Positions 1 through 7,393 of a stretch of DNA of 25,776 nt are shown here, piece after piece. The notes beneath the pieces were generated by a model. That model was given only the letters and a program-made list of their open reading frames with translations. It made no database searches and was not told where the DNA came from. Source of the DNA: Fulvivirga aurantia (lineage in GTDB: Bacteria > Bacteroidota > Bacteroidia > Cytophagales > Cyclobacteriaceae); assembly GCF_009711475.1 (NCBI RefSeq), contig NZ_SMMD01000945.1:1-25776 (forward strand), in the 5' to 3' direction. The position numbers and the translations under genes were made by a program. The stretch's first letter is position 1. Every line of letters starts with the position of its first letter.

Positions 1-19
1 TTCTTAAAAAAGGAATATT

Positions 20-1543
20 ATGTATCGACTTCTACCTCTCGTATTTATAATCTCACTTTTTGCCTGTAAGCAGCAAGAAAAAGAAATCACTGCACAATTG
101 CCCACAGGTGGCATAGCCAACTATTATGACAGTGCAAAGTGGCCTTTTTATCATGGAGTAGCTTCCGGTGATCCTCTCAGCGATGCAGTAATCATCTGGA
201 CACGTGTGACACCAAAAGATTCATTGGATGAGGTGACGGTAAAGTGGCAAATTTCTACAGACAGTGCATTTGCTTCCGATACAAAAGAGGGTGACATTAC
301 AACTAGCTCTGGAGAAGATTATACAGTAAAGGTCGATGTCAAAGGCCTACAATCAGGGACAAAGTACTTTTATAGATTTAATGCCTTAGACAAAGTTTCT
401 CCTATAGGTAAAACCCGTACAACACCGACTGGCAACGTTTCTGAGCTAAACTTTGCTGTAGCAAGCTGTGCGAATTATGAGTTTGGAAAATTTAATGCTT
501 ATAGAGCGATAGCTGATGAAGCTGATTTAAATGCAGTATTGCACCTTGGGGATTATATCTACGAATATGGACCGGGAAGTTATGGTGACTCGACTACAGG
601 CAGGTTTCATTACCCGGCTAAAGAGATTATCACTTTAGAAGATTATCGTCTGCGCTATTCACAGTATAGGCTAGATGCTGATTTGGCAGCTGCACATCAA
701 AACCATCCTTTCATTGTGATTTGGGATGATCATGAAATTGCAAACAACTCATATGTAGATGGTGCTCAAAATCATCAGGATGATGAAGGTGATTATGCAA
801 AAAGAAAAGCTGCAGCCAGGAAAGCATACTATGAGTGGATGCCGGTAAGAGAGTCGGACAAGCTTTATCGTTCATTTGCATATGGCGACCTGGCCGACCT
901 AATCATGCTTGATGAGCGATTGGCAGGTCGTACCGCACCCCCTGAGAATGTAGATGACCCCAATATTTTAGAAGGTAAAATGTTGGGTGACGCCCAACTA
1001 AACTGGTTTAATAGTGAATTGAAAAATTCTGATGCCCGATGGAAAGTCATAGGTAATCAGGTTATTTTCTCATACCTCAACTGGGGTCGGCCAACTTTTA
1101 GCATTAACCTCGATAGCTGGGATGGCTACCCGACTGAAAGGGCGGCTATAAAATCAAATATTATAGAAAATGACTTGAAGAATGTGATATTCGTTACTGG
1201 AGATACACACTCGTCATGGGCTTTTGAAGTAACTGATGAGCTTAACCCTGATTATAAACCATTTGCGGTTGAGTTTGGTACGACATCTATTAACTCAGGC
1301 AATAGCAATGAGCGATTTGCGACAGATTCAGTAATCGTTCATGAAAAGAAAATTATGAACAGTCCGTTGAACCCACACCTTAAATATGCTAACCTACGTG
1401 ACCATGGCTTCTTACAACTTACTCTAATGGAGGGTGAAGCATTAGCCACCTGGAAATATGTCAATTTAAAAGGCGAGCCGGGTATAATAGATCAAAAGCA
1501 GATTAGAGTAGACGCAGACGGTGTTAGGTTGAAGTTGGATTAA
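20..1543 (+). CDS. phoD: PhoD-family alkaline phosphatase/phosphodiesterase lipoprotein
   Basis: Probable metallophosphoesterase that releases phosphate from phosphate mono- or diesters outside the cytoplasm. The 507-residue product starts with a lipoprotein signal whose lipobox is SLFAC with Cys16, so it should be lipid-anchored in the periplasm or outer membrane. Residues about 40-135 look like the Ig-like PhoD N-terminal domain (HGVASGDP, IIWTRV). The catalytic domain follows with VASC (Cys150), HLGDYIYEY (Asp178), WDDHE (Asp236-Asp237-His238) and GDTHSSW near residues 394-400; these are the Fe/Ca-binding motifs of the family. The length is normal. No Tat twin-arginine motif is visible, unlike Bacillus PhoD, so Sec/Lol export is inferred. 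The ATG at 20 begins the lipoprotein signal directly. The gene converges on the bestrophin gene with a 14-nt gap and no room for a terminator. The family call is firm; the substrate is unknown. Confidence 0.9.
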   Translation: MYRLLPLVFIISLFACKQQEKEITAQLPTGGIANYYDSAKWPFYHGVASGDPLSDAVIIWTRVTPKDSLDEVTVKWQISTDSAFASDTKEGDITTSSGEDYTVKVDVKGLQSGTKYFYRFNALDKVSPIGKTRTTPTGNVSELNFAVASCANYEFGKFNAYRAIADEADLNAVLHLGDYIYEYGPGSYGDSTTGRFHYPAKEIITLEDYRLRYSQYRLDADLAAAHQNHPFIVIWDDHEIANNSYVDGAQNHQDDEGDYAKRKAAARKAYYEWMPVRESDKLYRSFAYGDLADLIMLDERLAGRTAPPENVDDPNILEGKMLGDAQLNWFNSELKNSDARWKVIGNQVIFSYLNWGRPTFSINLDSWDGYPTERAAIKSNIIENDLKNVIFVTGDTHSSWAFEVTDELNPDYKPFAVEFGTTSINSGNSNERFATDSVIVHEKKIMNSPLNPHLKYANLRDHGFLQLTLMEGEALATWKYVNLKGEPGIIDQKQIRVDADGVRLKLD

Positions 1544-1557
1544 TTCCACCTCTACTT

Positions 1558-2481
1558 TTAATGCACCTTGGTGTATAGCTCTTTTTCTTTTGACTCTGTT
1601 CTCGCGTGAGAAACTTCAAATATCTCAAATACATTATTCTTAATGTTATGGGCCATATCAGCTGTGGATAAATCATTGCAATCGAGGCCAAACGGCTCTT
1701 CAATTTCCTGAGCCATAAGCTCAATGCCGATCATGGCAAAGAAGATAAACATAACAATCGGTATAGTATAGAGCCCAAAGTCGTTGTATAAGCCAAAAGG
1801 AAGCATCAAACCGTAAATGGTGATATAAATTTTGATGTATACGGCATATGAATAAGGGATAGGTGTTTTTAGAATTCGCTCACAAGCGCCCAATATATCA
1901 AGAAGTGCCTGATGCTGCGGTTTCAGGTTAATGAAATCAGCTTCATCAAAAGTACCTGTTTGGTATGTTTGCTGCATTCGATTATAAATCCAAAATGAGA
2001 TATGATTAGGCTTATGCTTTTTCTTGTTCAGCTCAGCTTTTTCTTCATCCGAAAGCAATACGAGGTTGTCTGTGGTAGCACCTGCGCGTAAATGGTCTTT
2101 TAAGGCAATACAGAAATTTGCGATGTGTTTGGCATAAAATGACCTTGATTCATCATCCTCTTTTGGCAATGTGGCATGAAGCATCACCGAAAGGTTTCTA
2201 CAGTTGTTTACAAGAGCTCCCCACTGCTTTCTTCCTTCCCACCAGCGATCGTAAGCTGTATTGGTTCTAAAAACCAGCAAAATACTTAGCACAATACCCA
2301 GCAATGAAAATACGCTACTGTGGAGTCTTGGTTCATAAGTGGTGTAGTCAAGAGTAAGGCAAACGGCCAGGGTATACCCTCCAATGATTAACACGCCATA
2401 TATGATCTTTCTTATCGTCCAGCTGGTTGTAAGGTGCCAGATATCTCTAAACCAATTTTTGTTAGACTCATATACAATCAT
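1558..2481 (-). CDS. Bestrophin-like (UPF0187/YneE) chloride channel protein
   Basis: Inner-membrane channel protein of the bestrophin family; eukaryotic members conduct chloride, while characterised bacterial ones have been reported to pass cations. The signature is clear at residues 68-89: LLVFRTNTAYDRWWEGRKQW. Hydrophobic segments lie near residues 25-45 and 55-72, with two more near 215-260 (LMPFGLY, IVMFIFFAMIGIELM), followed by EEPFGLDCNDL, as expected for a four-helix protomer of a pentamer. I place the start at 2481 (MIVYESNKNW, 307 residues) rather than 2526: family members begin this way, and the ATG overlaps the TGA of the zinc-finger gene upstream as ATGA, which suggests translational coupling. 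It is the last gene of a four-gene minus-strand operon with a histidine kinase, a response-regulator flavoprotein and a UBP zinc finger. The family call is secure; the conducted ion and the link to the operon are inference. Confidence 0.9.
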   Translation of the reverse strand: MIVYESNKNWFRDIWHLTTSWTIRKIIYGVLIIGGYTLAVCLTLDYTTYEPRLHSSVFSLLGIVLSILLVFRTNTAYDRWWEGRKQWGALVNNCRNLSVMLHATLPKEDDESRSFYAKHIANFCIALKDHLRAGATTDNLVLLSDEEKAELNKKKHKPNHISFWIYNRMQQTYQTGTFDEADFINLKPQHQALLDILGACERILKTPIPYSYAVYIKIYITIYGLMLPFGLYNDFGLYTIPIVMFIFFAMIGIELMAQEIEEPFGLDCNDLSTADMAHNIKNNVFEIFEVSHARTESKEKELYTKVH

Positions 2482-2753
2482 AGGGCATTCATTTTTATTT
2501 GTTCGTCTATATAGCAATAAGCCCATTTCTCTCCGGCCTCAGCCGAAATCACTACAGGATGTTTGTGACTTCTGGCGTGCTTAGAAGCATGTTTATTGAT
2601 GGATGAATCGCAACATAAGGTAGTGCCACAGGTCTGGCAAGTCCTTAAATGCACCCAACGATCTCCGGTTTTTACACATTCATCGCATTGAGTGCCTTTT
2701 TGAAAATTAACTTCAAGGTTTTCCAGGTGTTGACAATTCTTTTGTTTGAGCAT
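2478..2753 (-). CDS. UBP-type zinc finger protein
   Basis: Small cytosolic zinc protein, about 91 residues, made almost entirely of one ZnF-UBP fold. Visible ligands, numbered from the chosen start, are Cys7, His9, Cys23, Cys26, Cys39, Cys42, Cys47, His55, His59 and His65, with the typical GxxCDECxxxGDxWVHLRxC layout. In eukaryotes this domain binds the C-terminal Gly-Gly of ubiquitin; the bacterial target is unknown. An in-frame ATG at 2774 would overlap the upstream flavoprotein gene by 14 nt; I prefer the ATG at 2753, which leaves a 7-nt gap and begins just before the first zinc ligand. The TGA overlaps the bestrophin ATG. From memory of genome neighbourhoods, such zinc fingers recur next to response-regulator/thioredoxin-reductase fusions, so a partnership is plausible. 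Domain assignment is strong; function is open. Confidence 0.88.
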   Translation of the reverse strand: MLKQKNCQHLENLEVNFQKGTQCDECVKTGDRWVHLRTCQTCGTTLCCDSSINKHASKHARSHKHPVVISAEAGEKWAYCYIDEQIKMNAL

Positions 2754-2760
2754 ATTAGGG

Positions 2761-4425
2761 TTAATTTTCTGCAAGGTACTCGTGTACGAATTTTATAGCC
2801 ATGGCACCCTCTCCTACAGCACTGGCAACTCTATTCATAGCACCGGCCCTCACATCTCCAGCGGCAAAAATACCGGGCTGACAGGTTTCTAATAAGAAAG
2901 GCTCTCTGTCTAATTTCCACACTTTCTTAAAATCACTGTATTTAACCAAAGCATTACCTCCGGTTTCTATAAAACCCTTATCATCTTTAATAATGTTGAG
3001 CCCTAACCAATCGGTATATGGTTTTGCTCCGATAAATATGAGCAAGGCTCCGGCAGGTACTTTTCTTTCTTCCTTTTTTTCATTGTCTAATAAAACCAGC
3101 TCCTCCAATTTAGTGTCTCCAATAGCCTCTTTTACTTCAGTGTTGCCTAAAATGCTAATATTTTCCGTGCCCTTTATCTGGTCAATCAGGTATTGAGACA
3201 TACTCGATTTTAAGTCTGGCTTACGAACCATAATGAATACGTTATCGGCAAAGTTGGCCAGATACATGGCCGCCTGCCCGGCAGAGTTACCACCACCAAC
3301 AATATAGACGTCTTTTCCTTTGCAGGCATTAGCCTCAGTTGTAGCTGCACCATAATATACTCCCGCACCAGTAAAATTATCGACCCCTTTGGCTTCCAGC
3401 TTACGATAATTTACTCCGGTAGTGATTACTACAGCCTTAGTGTTTATCTCATTTCCATTTGAGAGCTCTATAATTTTGTAATTGTCTTTGAGCTTGATGT
3501 TTACGACCTCCTGAGGAGAGAGAAATTCGATGCCAAAGCGGGTTGCCTGGGTAATTGCCCTGCGGGATAGATCAGCTCCGCTAAGTCCTTTAGGAAAGCC
3601 AAGGTAGTTTTCAATACGCGAACTGGTGCCTGCCTGCCCACCGGGAGCTCTCTTTTCTACCAATAAAGTATTTAAACCTTCAGAGCCACCATAAACACCT
3701 GCGGCTAATCCGGCCGGACCGGCCCCGATAATGGCTACATCGTACATGCGCTGTTGGGCAAGACCGCTCATGCCCATCTTTTCACCCACTTCTGGCAATG
3801 AGGGTGAGACTAAAAAGCTCCCATCTTCAAAAAACACAGCTGGTAGGTCTTTCTTATCAATCTTATTGATATCCATGATCTGCTGACCTTTGTTACTCGA
3901 CTCAACATCGAGCCATTGGTAGGGAATCAAATTGCCGGATAAAAAGTCTTTGATCATGTGTGATTTGGGAGACCATTGGTAGCCAACGATTTTTATACCA
4001 TGAAACTCGGGCTTGAAAGTGCTTTGCCACTCCTCGAGGTGATCATTGATGATCGGGTAAAGTTTTTCTTCAGGTGGGTCCCACGGTTTCATGAGATAAT
4101 AGTCTAGTTGCACCTCGTTGATGGCTCTTATAGCTGCCTCTGTATCTGAGTAAGCAGTAAGCAATATACGCTTAGCTTCAGGGTAGTATTGTTTGGCTTT
4201 CTCAAGAAACTCTACTCCGAGCATTTCTGGCATGCGCTGGTCAGATAGAAATAGGGCAACTACTTCACCTTTATTTTTGAGTTCTTTTAAGGAGTCAAGT
4301 GCCTCCTTGGCAGACTCCGTAGCCAATATTCTGTATTCTTTTTTATAAGCATCTCGCAAATCTCTTACAATGGCGCGCAGTACTGCGGAGTCATCATCGA
4401 GAGCAAATATTATAGGTTTTTTCAT
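2761..4425 (-). CDS. Response regulator fused to thioredoxin-reductase-like FAD/NAD(P) oxidoreductase
   Basis: A three-part cytosolic protein of 554 residues. Residues 1-130 form a receiver domain with the acidic cluster Asp10-12, phosphoacceptor Asp62 (LSDQRMPE), Thr90 and Lys113 (MKPWDPP). Residues about 141-215 resemble a thioredoxin/glutaredoxin fold (KIVGYQWSPKSH, cis-Pro region DLPAVFFEDG) in which the usual CxxC is WSPKS. Residues about 228-554 are a thioredoxin-reductase-like flavoprotein: FAD motif IGAGPAGLAAG, PGGQAG, NAD(P) motif IVGGGNSAG at 375-383, and FAAGDVR near 520. The place where thioredoxin reductase has CATC reads GAATTEANAC, so there is no redox dithiol and it should not reduce thioredoxin by the classical route. 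The start lies 5 nt after the stop of the histidine kinase gene, its presumed phosphodonor. Annotation pipelines often call this architecture a fused response regulator/thioredoxin-disulfide reductase. Domains are certain; the reaction is unknown. Confidence 0.9.
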   Translation of the reverse strand: MKKPIIFALDDDSAVLRAIVRDLRDAYKKEYRILATESAKEALDSLKELKNKGEVVALFLSDQRMPEMLGVEFLEKAKQYYPEAKRILLTAYSDTEAAIRAINEVQLDYYLMKPWDPPEEKLYPIINDHLEEWQSTFKPEFHGIKIVGYQWSPKSHMIKDFLSGNLIPYQWLDVESSNKGQQIMDINKIDKKDLPAVFFEDGSFLVSPSLPEVGEKMGMSGLAQQRMYDVAIIGAGPAGLAAGVYGGSEGLNTLLVEKRAPGGQAGTSSRIENYLGFPKGLSGADLSRRAITQATRFGIEFLSPQEVVNIKLKDNYKIIELSNGNEINTKAVVITTGVNYRKLEAKGVDNFTGAGVYYGAATTEANACKGKDVYIVGGGNSAGQAAMYLANFADNVFIMVRKPDLKSSMSQYLIDQIKGTENISILGNTEVKEAIGDTKLEELVLLDNEKKEERKVPAGALLIFIGAKPYTDWLGLNIIKDDKGFIETGGNALVKYSDFKKVWKLDREPFLLETCQPGIFAAGDVRAGAMNRVASAVGEGAMAIKFVHEYLAEN

Positions 4426-4430
4426 CTAAC

Positions 4431-5825
4431 TCAATTTATGGGTAAACAGACCTTAAAAATAGTTTCACCCGGCTTTGAGTCTACTTTTATAGATCCATTG
4501 TGTTGGTTTATGATTTGTTGTACTACATCCAGCCCAAGGCCAGTGCCTTCTCCTACCGGTTTGGTTGTAAAGAAAGGATCGAAGATTTGCCCCATGATAT
4601 CATCTGGGATGCCTTTGCCAGTATCTTTAATATCAATATTTACAAAACTACCGTCTTTGCGTGTGGCAATTGTGAGTGTTCTCGATTCACTGTCTTTCAT
4701 GGCATCAATCGCATTGTCGATAAGGTTAGTCCAAACCTGGTTCATCTCACTTATAAATAGCGCAGGCTCAGGAAGGTTGGGGTCAAAGTTTTTCTCGATT
4801 GCTATGTTATTTTTCTTGAGCTTATGATTAAGCATCGTTAGCGTATTGTTGATACCAATATGAATATTGGCAGGTTTCTTTTCAGGAGCCTGATCCATAT
4901 GTGTGTAGCCTTTTACAGACATCACCAAATCGTTTATGCGCTGTGAGGCATCCTGTATTTCATTTACTAATTTCTCAGTGGTCAGCACCTGATTGAGCCA
5001 GCCGATTACCGGTAACAGATCAACGGGTCTTAGGCAGCCTTCGATGGTTTTGAAATCGTCTTCTGTGAAACCGAAGTCGACAAAATTTTCTGCAATTTCA
5101 TAACCATCCTCTACACCTTTTTCTTCCAACCATTCTGCTATGGCATCCTCACATTCTGTTTTTTCTATAAGTGAAATGTCTTTTATGCCTTCTTTTACCC
5201 GGCTAAACAAAATGTTATTAACACAATCTACCTCTTCATCAGAAGCTTTGATTTTTATTACGTCTTTAAAGTTTTCAGGTAAAAATGAGAGGTGTTTTTG
5301 CAAAGTGCGTGCGCTTCTTACCACTGCAGCCGAAGGATTATTGAGCTCGTGAGCAAGACCGGCCGATAGTTTTCCCAGTGCCATCATTTTATCATTTTGC
5401 TGTTGCAGTTTGGTAAACTGCCTTATTCTTGAGCTCATGATGTGGACGAGCGCTGTGGTTAACTCCTCGTGCTCGTGAATCATCGTTTTGAAATAAGATT
5501 TACTGAGACTAACCACCTGACTTGCGCCTTTGGCTTCGGCATAGCCACCCGCAGTGGAGGCTCTGGAGTAGGGTAGTGTGCCCGTGATGGTTTTTGGCTC
5601 AAAGCTACCCATTGTGCGAAATTGATTGTTCTGCTCAAGCTTGATTACAAAACCTCCTGAAAGTATAATATGCATATTGTCCATACTATCTCCTTTCTTA
5701 AAGAGGAATTCACCTTCCTGATAAGTATTGCATGAGCTATTTTCTATCAACCATTGTAGCTGATCATCAGGCACTTCTTTTAACTCTGGGATGGATTTTA
5801 ACTGTGGTAGTAGGTCGGTGGTCAT
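4431..5825 (-). CDS. Sensor histidine kinase with N-terminal cyclic-nucleotide-binding-like domain
   Basis: Cytosolic histidine kinase of about 464 residues with no membrane segment. Residues about 10-125 form a cNMP-binding (Crp-type) beta-roll (YQEGEFLFKKGD, MHIILSGG). A helical linker leads to the H-box GLAHELNNPSAAV with His159. Between this helix and the next DHp helix (around 286-311, QRINDLVMSVKGYTHMD) lies an unusually long stretch of about 100 residues. The catalytic domain has the N-box NLIDNAIDAM, G1 DTGKGIP, F-box FDPFFTTK and G2 GEGTGLGL, so it should bind ATP and be active. I chose the ATG at 5825 (MTTDLLPQ) instead of 5900, because the extra 25 codons run through a perfect 11-bp inverted repeat and do not look coding. 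It is first in the operon and most likely phosphorylates the receiver domain of the next gene. The ligand of the sensor is unknown. Confidence 0.9.
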   Translation of the reverse strand: MTTDLLPQLKSIPELKEVPDDQLQWLIENSSCNTYQEGEFLFKKGDSMDNMHIILSGGFVIKLEQNNQFRTMGSFEPKTITGTLPYSRASTAGGYAEAKGASQVVSLSKSYFKTMIHEHEELTTALVHIMSSRIRQFTKLQQQNDKMMALGKLSAGLAHELNNPSAAVVRSARTLQKHLSFLPENFKDVIKIKASDEEVDCVNNILFSRVKEGIKDISLIEKTECEDAIAEWLEEKGVEDGYEIAENFVDFGFTEDDFKTIEGCLRPVDLLPVIGWLNQVLTTEKLVNEIQDASQRINDLVMSVKGYTHMDQAPEKKPANIHIGINNTLTMLNHKLKKNNIAIEKNFDPNLPEPALFISEMNQVWTNLIDNAIDAMKDSESRTLTIATRKDGSFVNIDIKDTGKGIPDDIMGQIFDPFFTTKPVGEGTGLGLDVVQQIINQHNGSIKVDSKPGETIFKVCLPIN

Positions 5826-5852
5826 ACTTTTAAAATTAACTTTTAAAAACAA

Positions 5853-5879
5853 AAAATTCCGATTGTCGATCGGAATTTT
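5853..5879 (-). terminator. Terminator-like hairpin in the leader of the kinase operon
   Basis: Perfect 11-bp arms at 5853-5863 and 5869-5879 around a 5-nt loop. Read on the minus strand the stem is followed by TTTTTTGTTTTT-like sequence, the form of an intrinsic terminator, yet the kinase start codon lies only 28 nt downstream. It may be an attenuator of the operon, the terminator of a short upstream transcript, or a protein-binding palindrome. Confidence 0.5.
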
Positions 5880-6019
5880 AGAGACGATTGAGTTGTGCAA
5901 CCTTTTTGTTTTTCATTACAAATCGTGTTTTAATAAATCAATACCAAGATTAACGCTGGCTAGAAGGCAGGGTTGCAGAAGAAGTGTCGTGGATTAGACA
6001 ATGCTTTACGAATTCATAA

Positions 6020-6027
6020 TAAGTTTG
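6020..6027 (+). promoter_or_regulatory. Candidate -7 promoter box (TAAGTTTG)
   Basis: TAAGTTTG matches the Bacteroidota sigma-A -7 consensus TAnnTTTG and lies about 115 nt upstream of the exported thioredoxin-fold-like gene. No clear TTG is seen at the -33 distance, so support is weak. The same octamer occurs at 16456-16463 upstream of another + strand gene. Confidence 0.3.
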
Positions 6028-6142
6028 GCACAATGATGGATTGAGTTTTTCGTATATTAGATAACATCTCTCCTATGTTGGCTTTAAGTATTAATGGCTG
6101 GTGAGCACCGGCTGATGTTAAAGAAATTCAAAAACCACACAA

Positions 6143-6691
6143 ATGAAACTGTATCAAAAACTTCTTTTTGTTGCCTTATTGATTGGCTCCACTAACTTAT
6201 ACGCACAAAATGTTGAGGGCTTGCAATTTCCAGAAATGGAAACAGAAACTGTAGAAGATGAAGTAATCGTATTGCCAAAAGACGTAGGTGATAAATACAC
6301 ACTGCTAGGCCTGGCCTACAGCAAGAAAGCTGAAAAAGACCTCAACACCTGGTTTTCACCTATTTATCATAAGTTTATAAAAGAAGCTAAAGGTGTATTT
6401 GCCTCATTTGCTCATGATATAAATGTGTACTTTGTACCGATGTTTACTGGGGTAAATGCTGTGGCTACTGGTAAAGCCAAAAAGAAAACAGCAGAGGAGC
6501 TTGACCCTAAGCTGGTTGGTAATATTCTTTTCTATAAAGGGAAGCTCAAAGACTATAAAGACGCACTAAACCTCGATGACAAAAAAGTGCCTTACATATT
6601 TATTGTAAACACCGAAGGTGAGATAGTTTATGCTACTTCTGGTGCTTATACCGAGGCCAAAATGGATAAAATTGAGGAGCAGCTAGAGTAG
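6143..6691 (+). CDS. Exported thioredoxin-fold-like protein without CxxC
   Basis: A 182-residue protein with a clear Sec signal peptide (hydrophobic core about residues 5-18, probable cleavage at LYA-Q near residue 21), so it acts in the periplasm or outside. The mature part contains YTLLGLAYSKKAEKDL, a central INVYFVPMF strand and a C-terminal KVPYIFIVNTEGEIVY segment ending in a helix; this order resembles the thioredoxin-like fold, as in ATP10/TlpA-type proteins. The mature protein has no cysteine at all, so it cannot do dithiol chemistry. VPYIFIV fits the cis-Pro strand of that fold. It is a monocistronic + strand gene between a divergent spacer and a bidirectional terminator. The fold is inferred from pattern only; I do not recognise a named function. 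Confidence 0.8.
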   Translation: MKLYQKLLFVALLIGSTNLYAQNVEGLQFPEMETETVEDEVIVLPKDVGDKYTLLGLAYSKKAEKDLNTWFSPIYHKFIKEAKGVFASFAHDINVYFVPMFTGVNAVATGKAKKKTAEELDPKLVGNILFYKGKLKDYKDALNLDDKKVPYIFIVNTEGEIVYATSGAYTEAKMDKIEEQLE

Positions 6692-6723
6692 TCGATTAGC
6701 AGCAAATAGAATTATTTATAGAA

Positions 6724-6756
6724 AAAGGGCGCCTCTTTATTTTTAGGGCGCCCTTT
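6724..6756. terminator. Bidirectional intrinsic terminator
   Basis: AAAGGGCGCC (6724-6733) pairs perfectly with GGCGCCCTTT (6747-6756) across a 13-nt loop. T-rich sequence follows on both strands. It sits between the converging exported-protein gene and msrA and can end both transcripts. Confidence 0.9.
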
Positions 6757-6760
6757 CTGT

Positions 6761-7300
6761 TTACTTAACAAGTTTATCGGCAAAAACCCTTTTTACTTTC
6801 TCAACCTTTGGTCTAATAACTATAGCACAATAGGGCTGGTCAGGGTTGTTCTTATAATAATCCTGATGCTGTGTTTCGGCTTCATAGAAAACTGTAAGAG
6901 GCGCTATTTCCGTCACAATAGGGTCATCAAAAGCCTTAGCTTCATTTAGTTTCTTCTTATATGATTCAGCTTTTTCTTTTTGCTCCTGATCATGATAGAA
7001 AACGGCCGATCTATACTGTGTGCCTACATCTGCACCTTGTCTGTTGAGCGTGGTAGGATCATGTGTTTTCCAGAAAACCTCCAATAATTCATCAAATGAA
7101 ATGATGCTCTCATCGTAAGTTATTTGAGCCACCTCAGCATGGCCTGTGCGACCGCCACAAACTTCTCGGTAAGTGGGGTCCTTAACCTTACCTCCGGTAT
7201 AGCCCGAGACCACTGATTTAACGCCTTCTAATTGTTGAAAAACTGCTTCTATACACCAAAAACATCCGGCTCCAAAAGTTGCTTTTTTAATCATACTCAT
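6761..7300 (-). CDS. msrA: Peptide-methionine (S)-S-oxide reductase MsrA
   Basis: Repairs oxidised proteins by reducing methionine-S-sulfoxide, with electrons normally from thioredoxin. The 179-residue product has the diagnostic FGAGCFWCIEAVF motif with catalytic Cys13, then SGYTGG, CGGRTGHAEV (the Glu helps catalysis), FWKTHDPTTLNRQGADVGTQYRSA and TQHQDYY. The C-terminus lacks the two-cysteine recycling tail of E. coli MsrA; Cys16, Cys48 or Cys158 would have to resolve the sulfenate. There is no signal peptide, so it is cytosolic. A second ATG two codons later (7294) is equally possible. It lies 93 nt downstream of the phosphofructokinase gene on the same strand and may have its own promoter. 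Confidence 0.96.
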   Translation of the reverse strand: MSMIKKATFGAGCFWCIEAVFQQLEGVKSVVSGYTGGKVKDPTYREVCGGRTGHAEVAQITYDESIISFDELLEVFWKTHDPTTLNRQGADVGTQYRSAVFYHDQEQKEKAESYKKKLNEAKAFDDPIVTEIAPLTVFYEAETQHQDYYKNNPDQPYCAIVIRPKVEKVKRVFADKLVK

Positions 7301-7393
7301 AGCTGTGTATTTTATCTGACTTTATAAGTCTTCTGCTCTATTTTAAGTTCTAAGTTTTAAGTAATCCCACTGCCTTGTCCTCAATATGACAAT

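Larger units (their letters stand above)
5826..6142. other. Divergent intergenic region (317 bp)
   Basis: Spacer between the divergently transcribed kinase operon (-) and the exported protein gene (+). No credible ORF or tRNA. It holds a perfect 11-bp inverted repeat followed on the minus strand by a T-tract (5853-5879), an outer 6-bp pairing ACGATT (5884-5889) with AATCGT (5921-5926), a TAAGTTTG box on the + strand at 6020-6027, and a GC-rich short palindrome around 6096-6118. A small RNA or attenuator on the minus strand is possible but not shown. Confidence 0.6.

Noticed and set aside
2761..4425. Calling this gene trxB (thioredoxin reductase)
   Set aside because: The CxxC redox centre is missing and a receiver domain is fused at the N-terminus, so the standard function is not supported.
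4438..4827. Open frame of 129 codons on the + strand inside the kinase gene
   Set aside because: It is antisense to the well-conserved catalytic domain of the kinase, has no family pattern, and is explained by the codon bias of the minus-strand gene.
7340..7365. TTAAGTT-like short direct repeats between msrA and the phosphofructokinase gene
   Set aside because: Low-complexity A/T sequence, imperfect and short; no support as an element.
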